From positions 1,240,001-1,304,000 of the forward strand of contig DASYBM010000004.1 in assembly GCA_036500765.1 (NCBI GenBank): DNA of 64,000 nucleotides, in the 5' to 3' direction. Origin of the DNA: Candidatus Sulfotelmatobacter sp. GTDB taxonomy: Bacteria; Acidobacteriota; Terriglobia; Terriglobales; Acidobacteriaceae. The position numbers were made by a program, and so were the translations under genes. Of this stretch, positions 18,077 through 29,536 are shown piece after piece (the stretch's first letter is position 1; each line of letters starts with the position of its first letter). Under the pieces are notes generated by a model that was given only the letters and a program-made list of their open reading frames with translations, had not been told where the DNA came from and made no database searches.

Positions 18077-19399
18077 ATGACCGCCTCGACGACTGCTCCC
18101 ACGATGATTGCTTCGACCGCCCACGCAGAGCCCAGCCGCGACCGGATGAACGGCGTGCTGTTTCTGTTAAGCGTGTCGGTACTGATCAACTACATCGACC
18201 GAAGCAATCTCTCGATTGCGGCGGAGTTGATCAAGGGCGAGCTGCACATTACGGATTTACAACTGGGCGCGCTGCTGTCGGCGTTTTTTTGGGTGTATGG
18301 GCTGATGCAGATTCCAGCCGGGTGGCTGGCAGACCACTTCGACGTGAAGTGGGTGTTCGGGGTGGGCTTCTTTGTGTGGTCGGCGGCGACTGCTGCTACG
18401 GGGTTGATGCATGGATTTGCCGCTCTGATTGTGATCCGCGTGATTCTGGGGCTGGGGGAGTCGGTGGCGTTTCCGTCGTATTCGAAGATTTTGGGAACGC
18501 ATTTCAACGAGGCTCGGCGGGGCGGCGCGAACGGGGCTCTCATTACGGGACTGGCCTTAGGGCCAGCGCTTGGAATGCTGCTGGGAGGAACGGCGGTCGG
18601 ACGTTTTGGATGGCGTCCGTTCTTTCTGGCATTGGGGCTGGCGAGCCTGCTGTGGCTGATACCCTGGCTGGCCTGGATGCCGCGGCGAGCCAGGGTGGTT
18701 GCATCGACATCGGAGGCCGCGATCACGATTCTCGATATTCTGCGGCAGCGGTCGGCGTGGGGCACGATGCTGGGGCAGTTCTCGGTAAACTATTGTCTCT
18801 ATTTTTTGGTGACGTGGTTGCCATCGTATTTGCTGCGGGTGCGGCATTTTTCGATGGAGCGGATGGGGAAAGTGGGCGGGCTGATTTTTTTGATCTACGC
18901 GATATCGGCGATGACCGCCGGAAAAATATCAGACCGATGGATTGCGGCTGGAGCTTCAGCGACACGAGTGCGTAAGACTCTGCTGGGCGTAGGATCGGTG
19001 GGATTAGGAATTTGTTTGGCCGTGGCTGCGGTTACGCCCGATCCTATATTTGTTTGGGTGCTGGTATTGGCGGGTATTTTCATGGGTGGAGGACCGAGCG
19101 GAAGTTGCTGGACGGTGACGCAAACTTTGGGTGGACCGCGAGCCGCGGGGAGATGGGCCGGCGTCCAGAACTTCGTTGGAAACTTTGCCGGTGGAATGGG
19201 GCCGATGCTGACGGGATATCTGGTGGGGCTGACCGGGCAATTCTACTGGCCATTTTTCATCGCGGCAGTGTTCGCGTGGATTGGAGCGCTGGCGTGGGTG
19301 TTTGCCGTGGGGCCGATTGAGCCAGTGAATTGGGAAAAGGAAATCGGAGCACGCAGTTTTGGCATTGCCGCGCAGTCGGCGGGCGCGGCGCATCTGTAA
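18077..19399 (+). CDS. MFS transporter, anion:cation symporter (ACS)-like
   Basis: The 440-residue, 12-helix protein begins NGVLFLLSVSVLINYIDRSNLSIAA, the usual ACS-family first helix. LGALLSAFFWVYGLMQIPAGWLADHFDVKW (motif A region), RVILGLGESVAFPSYSKI and GPALGMLLGG follow. ACS members take up organic anions such as hexuronates, glucarate or phthalate with protons or Na+. The substrate cannot be read from sequence. The start at 18077 lacks a clear ribosome site. It precedes, but need not be linked to, the CYTH gene. Confidence 0.85.
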   Translation: MTASTTAPTMIASTAHAEPSRDRMNGVLFLLSVSVLINYIDRSNLSIAAELIKGELHITDLQLGALLSAFFWVYGLMQIPAGWLADHFDVKWVFGVGFFVWSAATAATGLMHGFAALIVIRVILGLGESVAFPSYSKILGTHFNEARRGGANGALITGLALGPALGMLLGGTAVGRFGWRPFFLALGLASLLWLIPWLAWMPRRARVVASTSEAAITILDILRQRSAWGTMLGQFSVNYCLYFLVTWLPSYLLRVRHFSMERMGKVGGLIFLIYAISAMTAGKISDRWIAAGASATRVRKTLLGVGSVGLGICLAVAAVTPDPIFVWVLVLAGIFMGGGPSGSCWTVTQTLGGPRAAGRWAGVQNFVGNFAGGMGPMLTGYLVGLTGQFYWPFFIAAVFAWIGALAWVFAVGPIEPVNWEKEIGARSFGIAAQSAGAAHL

Positions 19400-19455
19400 T
19401 CGACTTCTCTATTATGCTTCTGTGAAGGCTTCCCTTCTCTATTACACTTTTCTTC

Positions 19456-20022
19456 ATGCGGCGCGAAATCGAAATCAAATTTGAAGTGAAAGATTTGCGA
19501 GGGCTGCGGAGGACCTTACTGGCAGCAGGATTCCGGCTGGTCACGCGGCGGACCCATGAAATGAACACGCTGTATGACTTGCCGGGCGGAGTGTTGCGGA
19601 GGCGGAAAGAATTGTTGCGGCTGCGGAAGTATGGAACCGAATGGACGCTGACGCACAAGAGCGGCGGGAAACGAGCGCGTCACAGCAGCCGAGTTGAATT
19701 GGAGACGGGCGTGGCGGACGGAAAAACGATGGATGCGATTTTGCGCGCGCTGGGTTATGCGCCGTCATTTCGCTATGAGAAATTTCGGGCCGAGTGGCGT
19801 GATGGCAAAGGTGCAGTGGTCGTGGATGAGACTCCGATTGGGAATTTTTGCGAGATTGAAGGGGCTCCGCGGTGGATCGATGCGACTGCGAAAAAGTTAG
19901 GGGTGAGCGCGGGGGACTACATTACTAAGAATTATGCGACGCTGTTTAAGGAATGGAAAGATGCGACGAAGAGCGCGGCGGTGGAGATGACGTTTGGGGC
20001 TGTGGGAGGCCGGCGAAACTAA
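19456..20022 (+). CDS. CYTH-domain protein (class IV adenylate cyclase/triphosphatase fold)
   Basis: The N-terminus has the diagnostic EIEIKF motif (ExExK) of the CYTH triphosphate tunnel. Alternating charged strands follow (LLRLRKYGTEWTLTHKS, SRVELETGV, YEKFRAEW, VVVDETPIGNFCEIEG). It has 188 residues, the usual CyaB/ThTPase size. Members hydrolyse inorganic or thiamine triphosphate or make cAMP; which applies here is not decidable. The GxFxEIE-like strand and a terminal YxTLF are intact, so an active enzyme is likely. Confidence 0.85.
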   Translation: MRREIEIKFEVKDLRGLRRTLLAAGFRLVTRRTHEMNTLYDLPGGVLRRRKELLRLRKYGTEWTLTHKSGGKRARHSSRVELETGVADGKTMDAILRALGYAPSFRYEKFRAEWRDGKGAVVVDETPIGNFCEIEGAPRWIDATAKKLGVSAGDYITKNYATLFKEWKDATKSAAVEMTFGAVGGRRN

Positions 20023-20023
20023 C

Positions 20024-20329
20024 ATGCCGATTTCGGTTGCACTTCAGACAATTCAGGGGAGAAAGATAAAAGAGCTTGTACCGACGATGGGATTACTGAA
20101 TCGGTTGCTCCCGTTGGAGAACCCGGAGTTCCCCCTGCTTCGATACATCGACCCCTACGGGAGTACGATCTTCAACGGGCCGCAGATGTATCCACTGCTG
20201 GAAGAACTGGATCGACTCGCTAAGGGAATCTCCAGCGAGGGAGGCCGAGAGCTTTTTGAGCGGCTTCGTGAACTTGCGATCCACTGCCGGGACCACCCTC
20301 AGACATATCTAAGGTTTATCGGGGATTAA
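20024..20329 (+). CDS. Conserved hypothetical protein, about 101 residues
   Basis: Reading starts at the ATG at 20024 (MPISVALQTIQG). The protein is soluble and helix-rich with NPEFPLLRYIDPYGSTIFNGPQM in the middle and ELFERLRELAIHCRDHPQTYLRF near the end. No signal peptide, membrane segment or catalytic motif is visible. It follows the CYTH gene by one base, so the two may share a transcript. Its stop lies 12 bases from the convergent secA stop, with no hairpin between. I do not recognise a family. Confidence 0.6.
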   Translation: MPISVALQTIQGRKIKELVPTMGLLNRLLPLENPEFPLLRYIDPYGSTIFNGPQMYPLLEELDRLAKGISSEGGRELFERLRELAIHCRDHPQTYLRFIGD

Positions 20330-20341
20330 GCTCGGAGAAAT

Positions 20342-23395
<3,054 letters not shown>

Positions 23396-23541
23396 ACCAG
23401 GGAATCCTTCAGAGGGCTACACGCCCCAACAGTACATTAAAAGCCTAGCACATTCGATGCGTGCCTAGTTTACGAAGACGCAGCGGCGGAACACTGAGCA
23501 CTGCGGCTACCGACCATTTTCGTGTATATTCGCCACGACCC

Positions 23542-26289
23542 ATGCCCACTTTCTACGATCGCTTTGTCGAATGCGCCGAGCGCTGGCCAGATAATGTCGC
23601 GCTGGAATTGCAGCGGCACGACCACATCGAAAGCTGCACCTACGCCGAATTGCGGCGCATGGCCGAATCGGTGGGGCGATGGATAACGGAGCGGGGATTC
23701 GCGCGGGGATCGAGACTAGCTATTCTGGCGGACAACCATCCGCGATGGGTGGCCGCTTACTTGGGAATTATTGCGTCGGGTTGCGCGGCGGTTCCGCTCG
23801 ACACGGCACTCCATAATGAGCAACTCACCAAGCTTCTGAAAGACAGCGGCACGTCGGCGGTTTTCTGCGACATAAAACATGTTGCGGAGGTACGGCCCGG
23901 CGCTGCCGAACTGAAGCTGGGTTTGATTCTGATGGACCCGGACCGTATGGCGAATCACTCGATTAGAAACGAGTGGCTCGCGAATCTTCCGGCCATCTTC
24001 GACGCTGGACCGGGGAAGTTCAAACCCGCGGTTGCAAACAACGACGACCTCGCTTCCCTGCTTTACACCTCCGGTACGACCGCCGATCCGAAGGGCGTGA
24101 TGCTTACGCACGCAAACTTTTTAGGTGAAGTGGAGGCGGTTTTCAACTGGATCGACCTTGGGCCGACGGACGCACTGCTGGGCGTGCTGCCTCTGTTTCA
24201 TGTGCTGGCGCAAATGGCGAATCTGTTATTGCCGCTGGTCAAAGGGTCGCGCGTTGTCTATCTGGAGACGCTGAACACCACGGAATTGCTACGCGCCTTG
24301 AGCGAGCGGAATATCACAGCGTTCGCCGTGGTGCCGCAGTTTTTTTACCTGATTCATGAACGGATATTTCAGGAAATCAAGAAACGCGGGGCGCTGACGC
24401 AGAAAGTCTTTGCGGGGCTGGTTGCTTTCAATCACATTCTGCGGAAAGTCGGAATCAACGCGGGGCGCGTCTTCTTCCGTAAAGTGCACGATACGCTTGG
24501 CCCGAAGATGCGGTACCTGGCGACGGGAGGATCGCGCTTCGATCCTGAAATCGCGCAGAGTTTCTACGATCTGGGCATCGATGTGTTACAGGCTCTGGGA
24601 CTGACCGAAACGACCGCCGCCATTTATGTGAACGCTCCCGACGACAACGTGATTGGGTCGTGCGGCAAGGCGATGAAAGGGGTGGAGGGAAAAATTGTCG
24701 ATCCACAGCCTCAGGAAGAAGGCCCACCGGTTGGCGAATTGGCGGTGCGTGGCGCCGTGGTGATGAAGGGATATTGGAACCGTCCTGACGCGACAGCGGC
24801 GGTGATGCGGGATGGATGGTTTCTCACCGGCGATCTCGGATACCTCGACGCGCACGGCAACCTGTTTCTGACCGGGCGAAAAAAAGAAGTGATTGTGCTG
24901 AGCAATGGGAAGAATGTTTATCCCGAAGAGATTGAAGCGCACTATTTGAAGTCGCCATTGATCAAAGAAATCGCGGTGATGGGGCTGGAAGGTAAAGGCG
25001 GCGAGGGCGACCGGCTGCACGCGGTGATTGTCCCGAACTTCGACGTGCTGCGGCAGCGCAAGATCGTGAATGCGAAGGAGGCGATCCGATTCGATATTGA
25101 AGGGCTGTCGCCGCAGATCGCTACGACGAAACGCATCGGGAGCTATGAAATCTGGCAGGAGGATCTGCCGCGGACCACCACGCGGAAGATCAAGCGCTTC
25201 GAAGTGGAAAAGCGGGTAAAGGCGAACCAGGCGAGAAAACTTGCCGACGATTCTTCCGAAAATCTTCCAGCGGAGAAGCCGCTCACGGCGGAAGAGGCCG
25301 CATGGATGGAGAAGCCGGAGGTACAGCGCGGGCTGAAGATTGTGCGCGAGGCGGCGCGCGCCGGTTCCCCGAACCTGCGGCCGACACTGAGCCTGGATCT
25401 AGACCTCGGGCTCGACTCGATGCAGCGCGTGGAGCTATTGAGCCGCCTGGAAGACGAACTGGGCGGAGACCTTGAAGAATCGCAGCTGACTGAAATTTAT
25501 TCGGTGCGCGATCTGGTCGATGCCGTGCTGGCGAGCGCCGCCAGCGGGGCGGGTGGCGCAGGAACGCGGGTTACATTCGCGGGCTGGAAATCGATTTTGG
25601 CGGAGGAGCCGGATAATCCTGACGTCCGCGCGCTGGCGCATCCCAATCGAGTCAGCGACATGCTCTGGTATGTCGTGTCGCGCGTGATACAGATGATCGC
25701 GCTGGACCGTTTCGATCTGAAGGTGAGTGGCCTCGAGAATCTTCCCGCGCGCGGACCTTACATTATTTCGTCGAACCATCAGAGCTATCTCGATCCTCTG
25801 ATTCTGGCGAGCGTGCTGCCGCAGGAAATATTTATGCAAACGTTTGCCGTGGGCACCAGCGACATTTTTGGCCAGGGCTTCATGCGCAAACTGGCGCGTT
25901 CGCTCAAAGTGGTTGTGCTCGATCCCGATGCAAATCTGGTTCCTGCGATGCGGGCGGGCGCCTTCGGTTTGCGGCAGGGACTGGCGCTCGTTCTTTATCC
26001 TGAGGGCGAACGGTCGATTGACGGCACGCCCCGAATTTTCAAGAAGGGCGCGGCGATTCTTTCCATTCACCTGCAAGTGCCGATTGTTCCGGTGGCGATT
26101 GAAGGTTTTTACGAGGCATGGCCGCGCAACCAGAAATTTCGCGGATTTACGCCACTGAAGATGGTGTTTGGACAGGCGATCGTGCCCCCGCCGGAAGTGG
26201 AGGCTTCGGAAGCGGCTTATGAAAAACTTACGGCCGATTTGAAGGCTCGGATTGTCGAGATGTGGGAAGAACTGCGCGGGTCGGAGTAG
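23542..26289 (+). CDS. Acyl-activating enzyme / carrier protein / PlsC acyltransferase fusion
   Basis: Three domains lie in one chain of about 915 residues. Residues 1-560 are an AMP-binding acyl ligase (LLYTSGTTADPKGVMLTH at about 173, LGLTETTAAIY, FLTGDLGYLDAHGNLFLTGRKKE). Around 600-690 is a phosphopantetheine carrier domain with the attachment serine in GLDSMQRVELL (about 625). The last 220 residues are a PlsC acyltransferase with NHQSYLDP (H-x4-D, about 745) and YPEGERS (EGxR). This order suggests activation of a fatty acid, loading on the carrier and transfer to a lysophospholipid or glycolipid, much like Aas with a built-in ACP. It is divergent from secA. Confidence 0.9.
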   Translation: MPTFYDRFVECAERWPDNVALELQRHDHIESCTYAELRRMAESVGRWITERGFARGSRLAILADNHPRWVAAYLGIIASGCAAVPLDTALHNEQLTKLLKDSGTSAVFCDIKHVAEVRPGAAELKLGLILMDPDRMANHSIRNEWLANLPAIFDAGPGKFKPAVANNDDLASLLYTSGTTADPKGVMLTHANFLGEVEAVFNWIDLGPTDALLGVLPLFHVLAQMANLLLPLVKGSRVVYLETLNTTELLRALSERNITAFAVVPQFFYLIHERIFQEIKKRGALTQKVFAGLVAFNHILRKVGINAGRVFFRKVHDTLGPKMRYLATGGSRFDPEIAQSFYDLGIDVLQALGLTETTAAIYVNAPDDNVIGSCGKAMKGVEGKIVDPQPQEEGPPVGELAVRGAVVMKGYWNRPDATAAVMRDGWFLTGDLGYLDAHGNLFLTGRKKEVIVLSNGKNVYPEEIEAHYLKSPLIKEIAVMGLEGKGGEGDRLHAVIVPNFDVLRQRKIVNAKEAIRFDIEGLSPQIATTKRIGSYEIWQEDLPRTTTRKIKRFEVEKRVKANQARKLADDSSENLPAEKPLTAEEAAWMEKPEVQRGLKIVREAARAGSPNLRPTLSLDLDLGLDSMQRVELLSRLEDELGGDLEESQLTEIYSVRDLVDAVLASAASGAGGAGTRVTFAGWKSILAEEPDNPDVRALAHPNRVSDMLWYVVSRVIQMIALDRFDLKVSGLENLPARGPYIISSNHQSYLDPLILASVLPQEIFMQTFAVGTSDIFGQGFMRKLARSLKVVVLDPDANLVPAMRAGAFGLRQGLALVLYPEGERSIDGTPRIFKKGAAILSIHLQVPIVPVAIEGFYEAWPRNQKFRGFTPLKMVFGQAIVPPPEVEASEAAYEKLTADLKARIVEMWEELRGSE

Positions 26290-26295
26290 AGCGGG

Positions 26296-27237
26296 TTATT
26301 TTGCGCGGGGATGAGTCTGGTCGTAGACGTGCAACACGTGTTTCATCGAAAGCTGCGTGTAACGTTGCGTCGTGGCCAGGCGCTCATGACCCAGCAATTC
26401 CTGAATAGCACGCAGGTCAGCGCCTTCTTCGAGCATGTGAGTGCCGAAGGCGTGGCGCAGAGTGTGAGGATGCACATCGGGCGAAAGACCTTTGGCGACG
26501 GCAATTTTCTTGATGATGCGGCCCACGCTGCGGGTGGTGAGGCGGCCACCGCGCTGGTTGATGAGCAGCGCGGATGAGTGTTTGCGCTTTTCGGCCAGCA
26601 TGGCGTGGCGGGCGGGAAGATATTTTTGCAGCGCGATCAGCGCGGAGCCGCCGAAGGGAACGTAGCGTTCTTTCTTGCCCTTGCCGCGAATGAGAATCGC
26701 TCCGGCGCTGAGGCGAATGTCGTCGAGGTTGATTCCCGTTAATTCTGAGTTGCGGATGCCGCAGCCATAGAGCAGTTCGAGCATGAGCAGGTCGCGCTCG
26801 GGGAAGGCGGCGGCCTCGGGCATTTGGCCGTCAAGAACGGAGTTCATCTCTTCGATGGTGGGAACGCGGGGTAACTTTTTGGGCAGCTTCGGCGTGGCTA
26901 CGAGCTTGGCTGGGTTCTGCTCGACCATGCCCTCGCGGGCCAGCCATCGATATAACGAGCGCACCGCTGCCAGCGAACGCGCGACGGAAGTTTTGCTCAA
27001 TCCTTTTTCGTAGAGCTGCGAGAGGAATCCGCGAATCGCGATGTGGTCGAGGGATTTCCATCCGCGCGATCCGGCGTAGGCGGCGAAGTTGGCCAGATCG
27101 CCGCTGTAGGCCTTGATGGTGTGCGGCGAGGCGTTGCGCTCGCGCAGGTGGCGGAGGAAATCGGCGACGGCGCGGGCGACGGTTGTACGATTCTGAAGCG
27201 ATCGCCCCTTCCCAGCGCTGGCATCGGGCAGATTCAC
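26296..27237 (-). CDS. xerC: Tyrosine recombinase XerC-like
   Basis: The 313-residue protein has a SAM-like N-terminal core-binding domain ([22 protein letters not shown]) and a full catalytic set: Arg162 in GIRNSEL, Lys186 in RGKGKKER, His258 and Arg261 in HPHTLRH, His284 in LLGHE and nucleophile Tyr293 in QRYTQ. Xer enzymes resolve chromosome dimers at dif near the terminus with FtsK. It overlaps the upstream small gene by four bases and lies in one operon with a second Xer gene. Assignment as C rather than D is by overall similarity only. Confidence 0.88.
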   Translation of the reverse strand: MNLPDASAGKGRSLQNRTTVARAVADFLRHLRERNASPHTIKAYSGDLANFAAYAGSRGWKSLDHIAIRGFLSQLYEKGLSKTSVARSLAAVRSLYRWLAREGMVEQNPAKLVATPKLPKKLPRVPTIEEMNSVLDGQMPEAAAFPERDLLMLELLYGCGIRNSELTGINLDDIRLSAGAILIRGKGKKERYVPFGGSALIALQKYLPARHAMLAEKRKHSSALLINQRGGRLTTRSVGRIIKKIAVAKGLSPDVHPHTLRHAFGTHMLEEGADLRAIQELLGHERLATTQRYTQLSMKHVLHVYDQTHPRAK

Positions 27238-27461
27238 GAGAATATCTCCACGCCGACCAGTGCCTCATGCTCATCTAGATAGATATGTACTGTTTCGTTG
27301 CCACTTGCGGTTCGGTACTCGATTGTCTTGTGCGTTCTTTGTGCACTAAATTTGATCCACAGCGCGGTCCCAGGGTAGCAGCCTTGGTCGGGAGCGCCCT
27401 TCAAACGCGCGACCAACTCATCCAGAGATAGCATCGTGGTTTCAATTCCTCCGTGTCTCAT
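27234..27461 (-). CDS. Small protein between the two Xer genes, DUF2283-like C-terminus
   Basis: It has 75 residues, or 66 if translation begins at the second methionine (MLSLDEL). The C-terminal [15 protein letters not shown] resembles the end of DUF2283 domains, which are small beta folds seen beside toxin and DNA-handling genes. The stop overlaps the xerC start by four bases, and the start is 12 bases after the xerD stop, so all three genes are translated from one message. No function is known. Confidence 0.6.
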   Translation of the reverse strand: MRHGGIETTMLSLDELVARLKGAPDQGCYPGTALWIKFSAQRTHKTIEYRTASGNETVHIYLDEHEALVGVEIFS

Positions 27462-27473
27462 GCCTCGGGCAAA

Positions 27474-28493
27474 TCATCTCGCCTTCGCTCTCGGGTGATG
27501 CTTCTGATACACCGTGCGCAAACGATCGAGAGCTAGATGCGTGTACACCTGCGTGGTCGAAATGTCGGAATGGCCAAGGATGGTTTGCACCGTGCGAAGG
27601 TCGGCGCCGTTTTCGACCATGTGCGTGGCGCAGGAGTGGCGCAGCATGTGCGGCGAGGCGTGGCGTCCCGAGGCTGCGGAAGATGCGCCAACCATCTGCC
27701 AGATGCGTTGGCGGGTTAATCTGCGGCCGCCGCGGGCGATGAATAAGAAATTCTTGGTCGAGATTACAAACGCGCGCACGGAATTCTTGTTTGGGTGCCC
27801 CATGTCTCGCGTCTTTTGCGAGGCGTGGGATAGTTTCGATGCTCTCGGCTCCGCGAGTGCGGGACGAGCTTGCGTCAGATACTCCGAGAGTGCGTCTTGC
27901 GCGGGCTTGCCTAGCGGCACGATACGTTCTTTGTCGCCTTTGCCGCGGACCAGCATGTATCCCGACTCCAGTTTCAAGTCTTCCAGCGTGGCATTGACCA
28001 GTTCCGAAACGCGCAGAGCGCCCGCGTACAGAAGTTCGAGCATGGCGCGATCGCGCGCGGCCAGGGCGGGCGCATCTTTCTTATTGCGATGCGCACTCGC
28101 GAGTAGCGTCTGCGGCGACGCCAGCGTAGCTTCAACTTCATCGCGGGCCAGCGATTTGGGCAGGACTTTCCACTGGCGGGGCGATTCGATATTTAGCGTG
28201 GGATCGTGATCGATTTTCTTATCGAGAAGCAGATAGCGGTAGAGATGACGCAGAGCGGAGAGCTTGCGACCTACGCTGCGGCCGTCGACTTGATGAGAAA
28301 AAAGCTGCTGTAGAAATTCGCGGACGTCGTTGCGGCGCGCGGTGAGGAGCAGGCGCTTCGATTTTTCGAGGAACTCGGCGAACTGGAGGATGTCGGTAGT
28401 GTAGGCGCTGATAGAAAGCGGAGCGAGTCCCTTCTCAATGCGGAGGTAATCGAGAAAACCGGAGAGGACGCGCGACTTGGATTGCGCAGGCAT
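27474..28493 (-). CDS. xerD: Tyrosine recombinase XerD-like with repeat-derived insertion
   Basis: From the ATG at 28493 the protein has 339 residues. The catalytic residues are Arg161 (GALRVSEL), Lys185 (RGKGDKER), His282 and Arg285 (SPHMLRHS), His308 (LGHSD) and Tyr317 (QVYTH). Between the Lys and His motifs is an insertion of about 30 residues (about 217-248) not expected in Xer proteins. Its core, SHASQKTRDMGHP, is encoded by a palindromic element. The insertion is in frame and lies where a surface loop is likely, so activity may be kept. It is the first gene of the operon with the DUF2283-like gene and xerC. Confidence 0.88.
   Translation of the reverse strand: MPAQSKSRVLSGFLDYLRIEKGLAPLSISAYTTDILQFAEFLEKSKRLLLTARRNDVREFLQQLFSHQVDGRSVGRKLSALRHLYRYLLLDKKIDHDPTLNIESPRQWKVLPKSLARDEVEATLASPQTLLASAHRNKKDAPALAARDRAMLELLYAGALRVSELVNATLEDLKLESGYMLVRGKGDKERIVPLGKPAQDALSEYLTQARPALAEPRASKLSHASQKTRDMGHPNKNSVRAFVISTKNFLFIARGGRRLTRQRIWQMVGASSAASGRHASPHMLRHSCATHMVENGADLRTVQTILGHSDISTTQVYTHLALDRLRTVYQKHHPRAKAR
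27799..27829. repeat. REP-like palindrome inside xerD
   Basis: Arms at 27799-27810 and 27818-27829 are 12 bp with two mismatches, both G-U compatible, around a 7-base loop. It lies inside the xerD coding sequence and accounts for much of the extra loop seen in the protein. Confidence 0.7.
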
Positions 28494-28541
28494 GACGCAG
28501 AGATTCAGTATGAACGTTATCGGACGCGGGGGAAAGTGATG

Positions 28542-28675
28542 ATGTGGGGACAGCCGCGCTCGGCTGTCCATCGGGCCGAAGGCCCGCATTTTACCACTTC
28601 GTAATCTAGTCTCGTGCGTCAAAAAAGCAGTCGAGCTTCGCTCGACCGGGCAGCCGAGGGCGGCTGTCCCCACAT
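28542..28675. mobile_element. Non-coding element with 25-bp terminal inverted repeats (MITE-like)
   Basis: Arms at 28542-28566 and 28651-28675 match in 24 of 25 positions, and each arm also contains its own small GC hairpin. The 84-bp centre carries two more short hairpins and no coding sequence. It fills the gap between xerD and the DUF72 gene. I could not define target-site duplications. Confidence 0.6.
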
Positions 28676-28700
28676 GAGTCTCAACGTTTTCGGCGAATCG

Positions 28701-29435
28701 TCAGTGATTCCCGGCACTTACTTCGCGGAGAAGATCTACGGCGTAAAGCGCGCCTTCGGGCGTTTCTTCGTGCTTGAAATAGGCGAAGACATCGCGGCCT
28801 GCGGCAACGTGCGCCTGAATGCGCTCGACCATCGAGCAGCGTTCGTCGCCGGTGTAGCTGGGTTTGCGGAATCGGTAATAGACGAAGGCGCCCGTGGCGA
28901 TGTCCGGCGTGGTCAAAGTTTCCGTTTCTGCCACGCACAGCGCAACGTTGCTCGCCTTCAACACATCCCAGGTTGCGTCGGAGAACCAGGAATCGTGGCG
29001 AAATTCGAGGGCTGCGGGCACGGTGCGCGGCAGAATGGCAAGAAAATCTTTGAGCAACGCGGGATCCGCCTTGAGATTCGGTGGGAGTTGAAACAGGACC
29101 GGTCCCAGCTTGCCTGCGGCGGCCAAGGGCTCGATGGTCGCGAGGAATCGCGGCACAAAGTCTTGCGTTGCCTTAAGGCGCTTGATGTGTGTAATCACTT
29201 GATGCGCCTTTACGCCGAAACGAAAATGAGCCGGCGTCTCTTGCAGCCAGTTCTGGATGATAGTTTCTTTCACCAGTTGACGGAAGGTGAAGTTTACTTC
29301 GACGGTGTTGAGTTGCGCGGAGTAGTGCGTGAGGAATTTCTTCTGGGCGAGTTTGGCGGGGTAGAAATCGGGCTTCCAGGTTTTGTAAGCCCATCCGGAG
29401 GTGCCGGCGAAGAGTTGTGGCATTGCGTTGCTCAT
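28701..29435 (-). CDS. DUF72 family protein
   Basis: The protein starts at the ATG at 29435 and reads LFAGTSGWAYKTWKPDFYPAKL, a typical DUF72 (COG1801) opening. NTVEVNFTFRQL, LGPVLFQLPPNLK, AALEFRHDSWF and YYRFRKPSYTGDE follow, for about 244 residues. DUF72 proteins have a TIM-barrel fold and an unknown activity. Reading frame continues upstream through repeat-like sequence and should not be included. The polymerase-domain gene lies 101 bp upstream on the same strand. Confidence 0.85.
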   Translation of the reverse strand: MSNAMPQLFAGTSGWAYKTWKPDFYPAKLAQKKFLTHYSAQLNTVEVNFTFRQLVKETIIQNWLQETPAHFRFGVKAHQVITHIKRLKATQDFVPRFLATIEPLAAAGKLGPVLFQLPPNLKADPALLKDFLAILPRTVPAALEFRHDSWFSDATWDVLKASNVALCVAETETLTTPDIATGAFVYYRFRKPSYTGDERCSMVERIQAHVAAGRDVFAYFKHEETPEGALYAVDLLREVSAGNH

Positions 29436-29536
29436 GGTTGGCGCAGTGGCGCTGCCTAGCGGGCAGAGCTTGCCCTCAGCATGTCGAAGGGAGTGCCCGC
29501 TCCACACAGGCATTCCCACGGCCCTGCCAAACAAGA

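Noticed and set aside
28614-29459. Long plus-strand frame of 281 codons over the DUF72 gene
   Set aside because: It is antisense to a gene with clear DUF72 motifs and a proper start; its translation has no recognisable motif.
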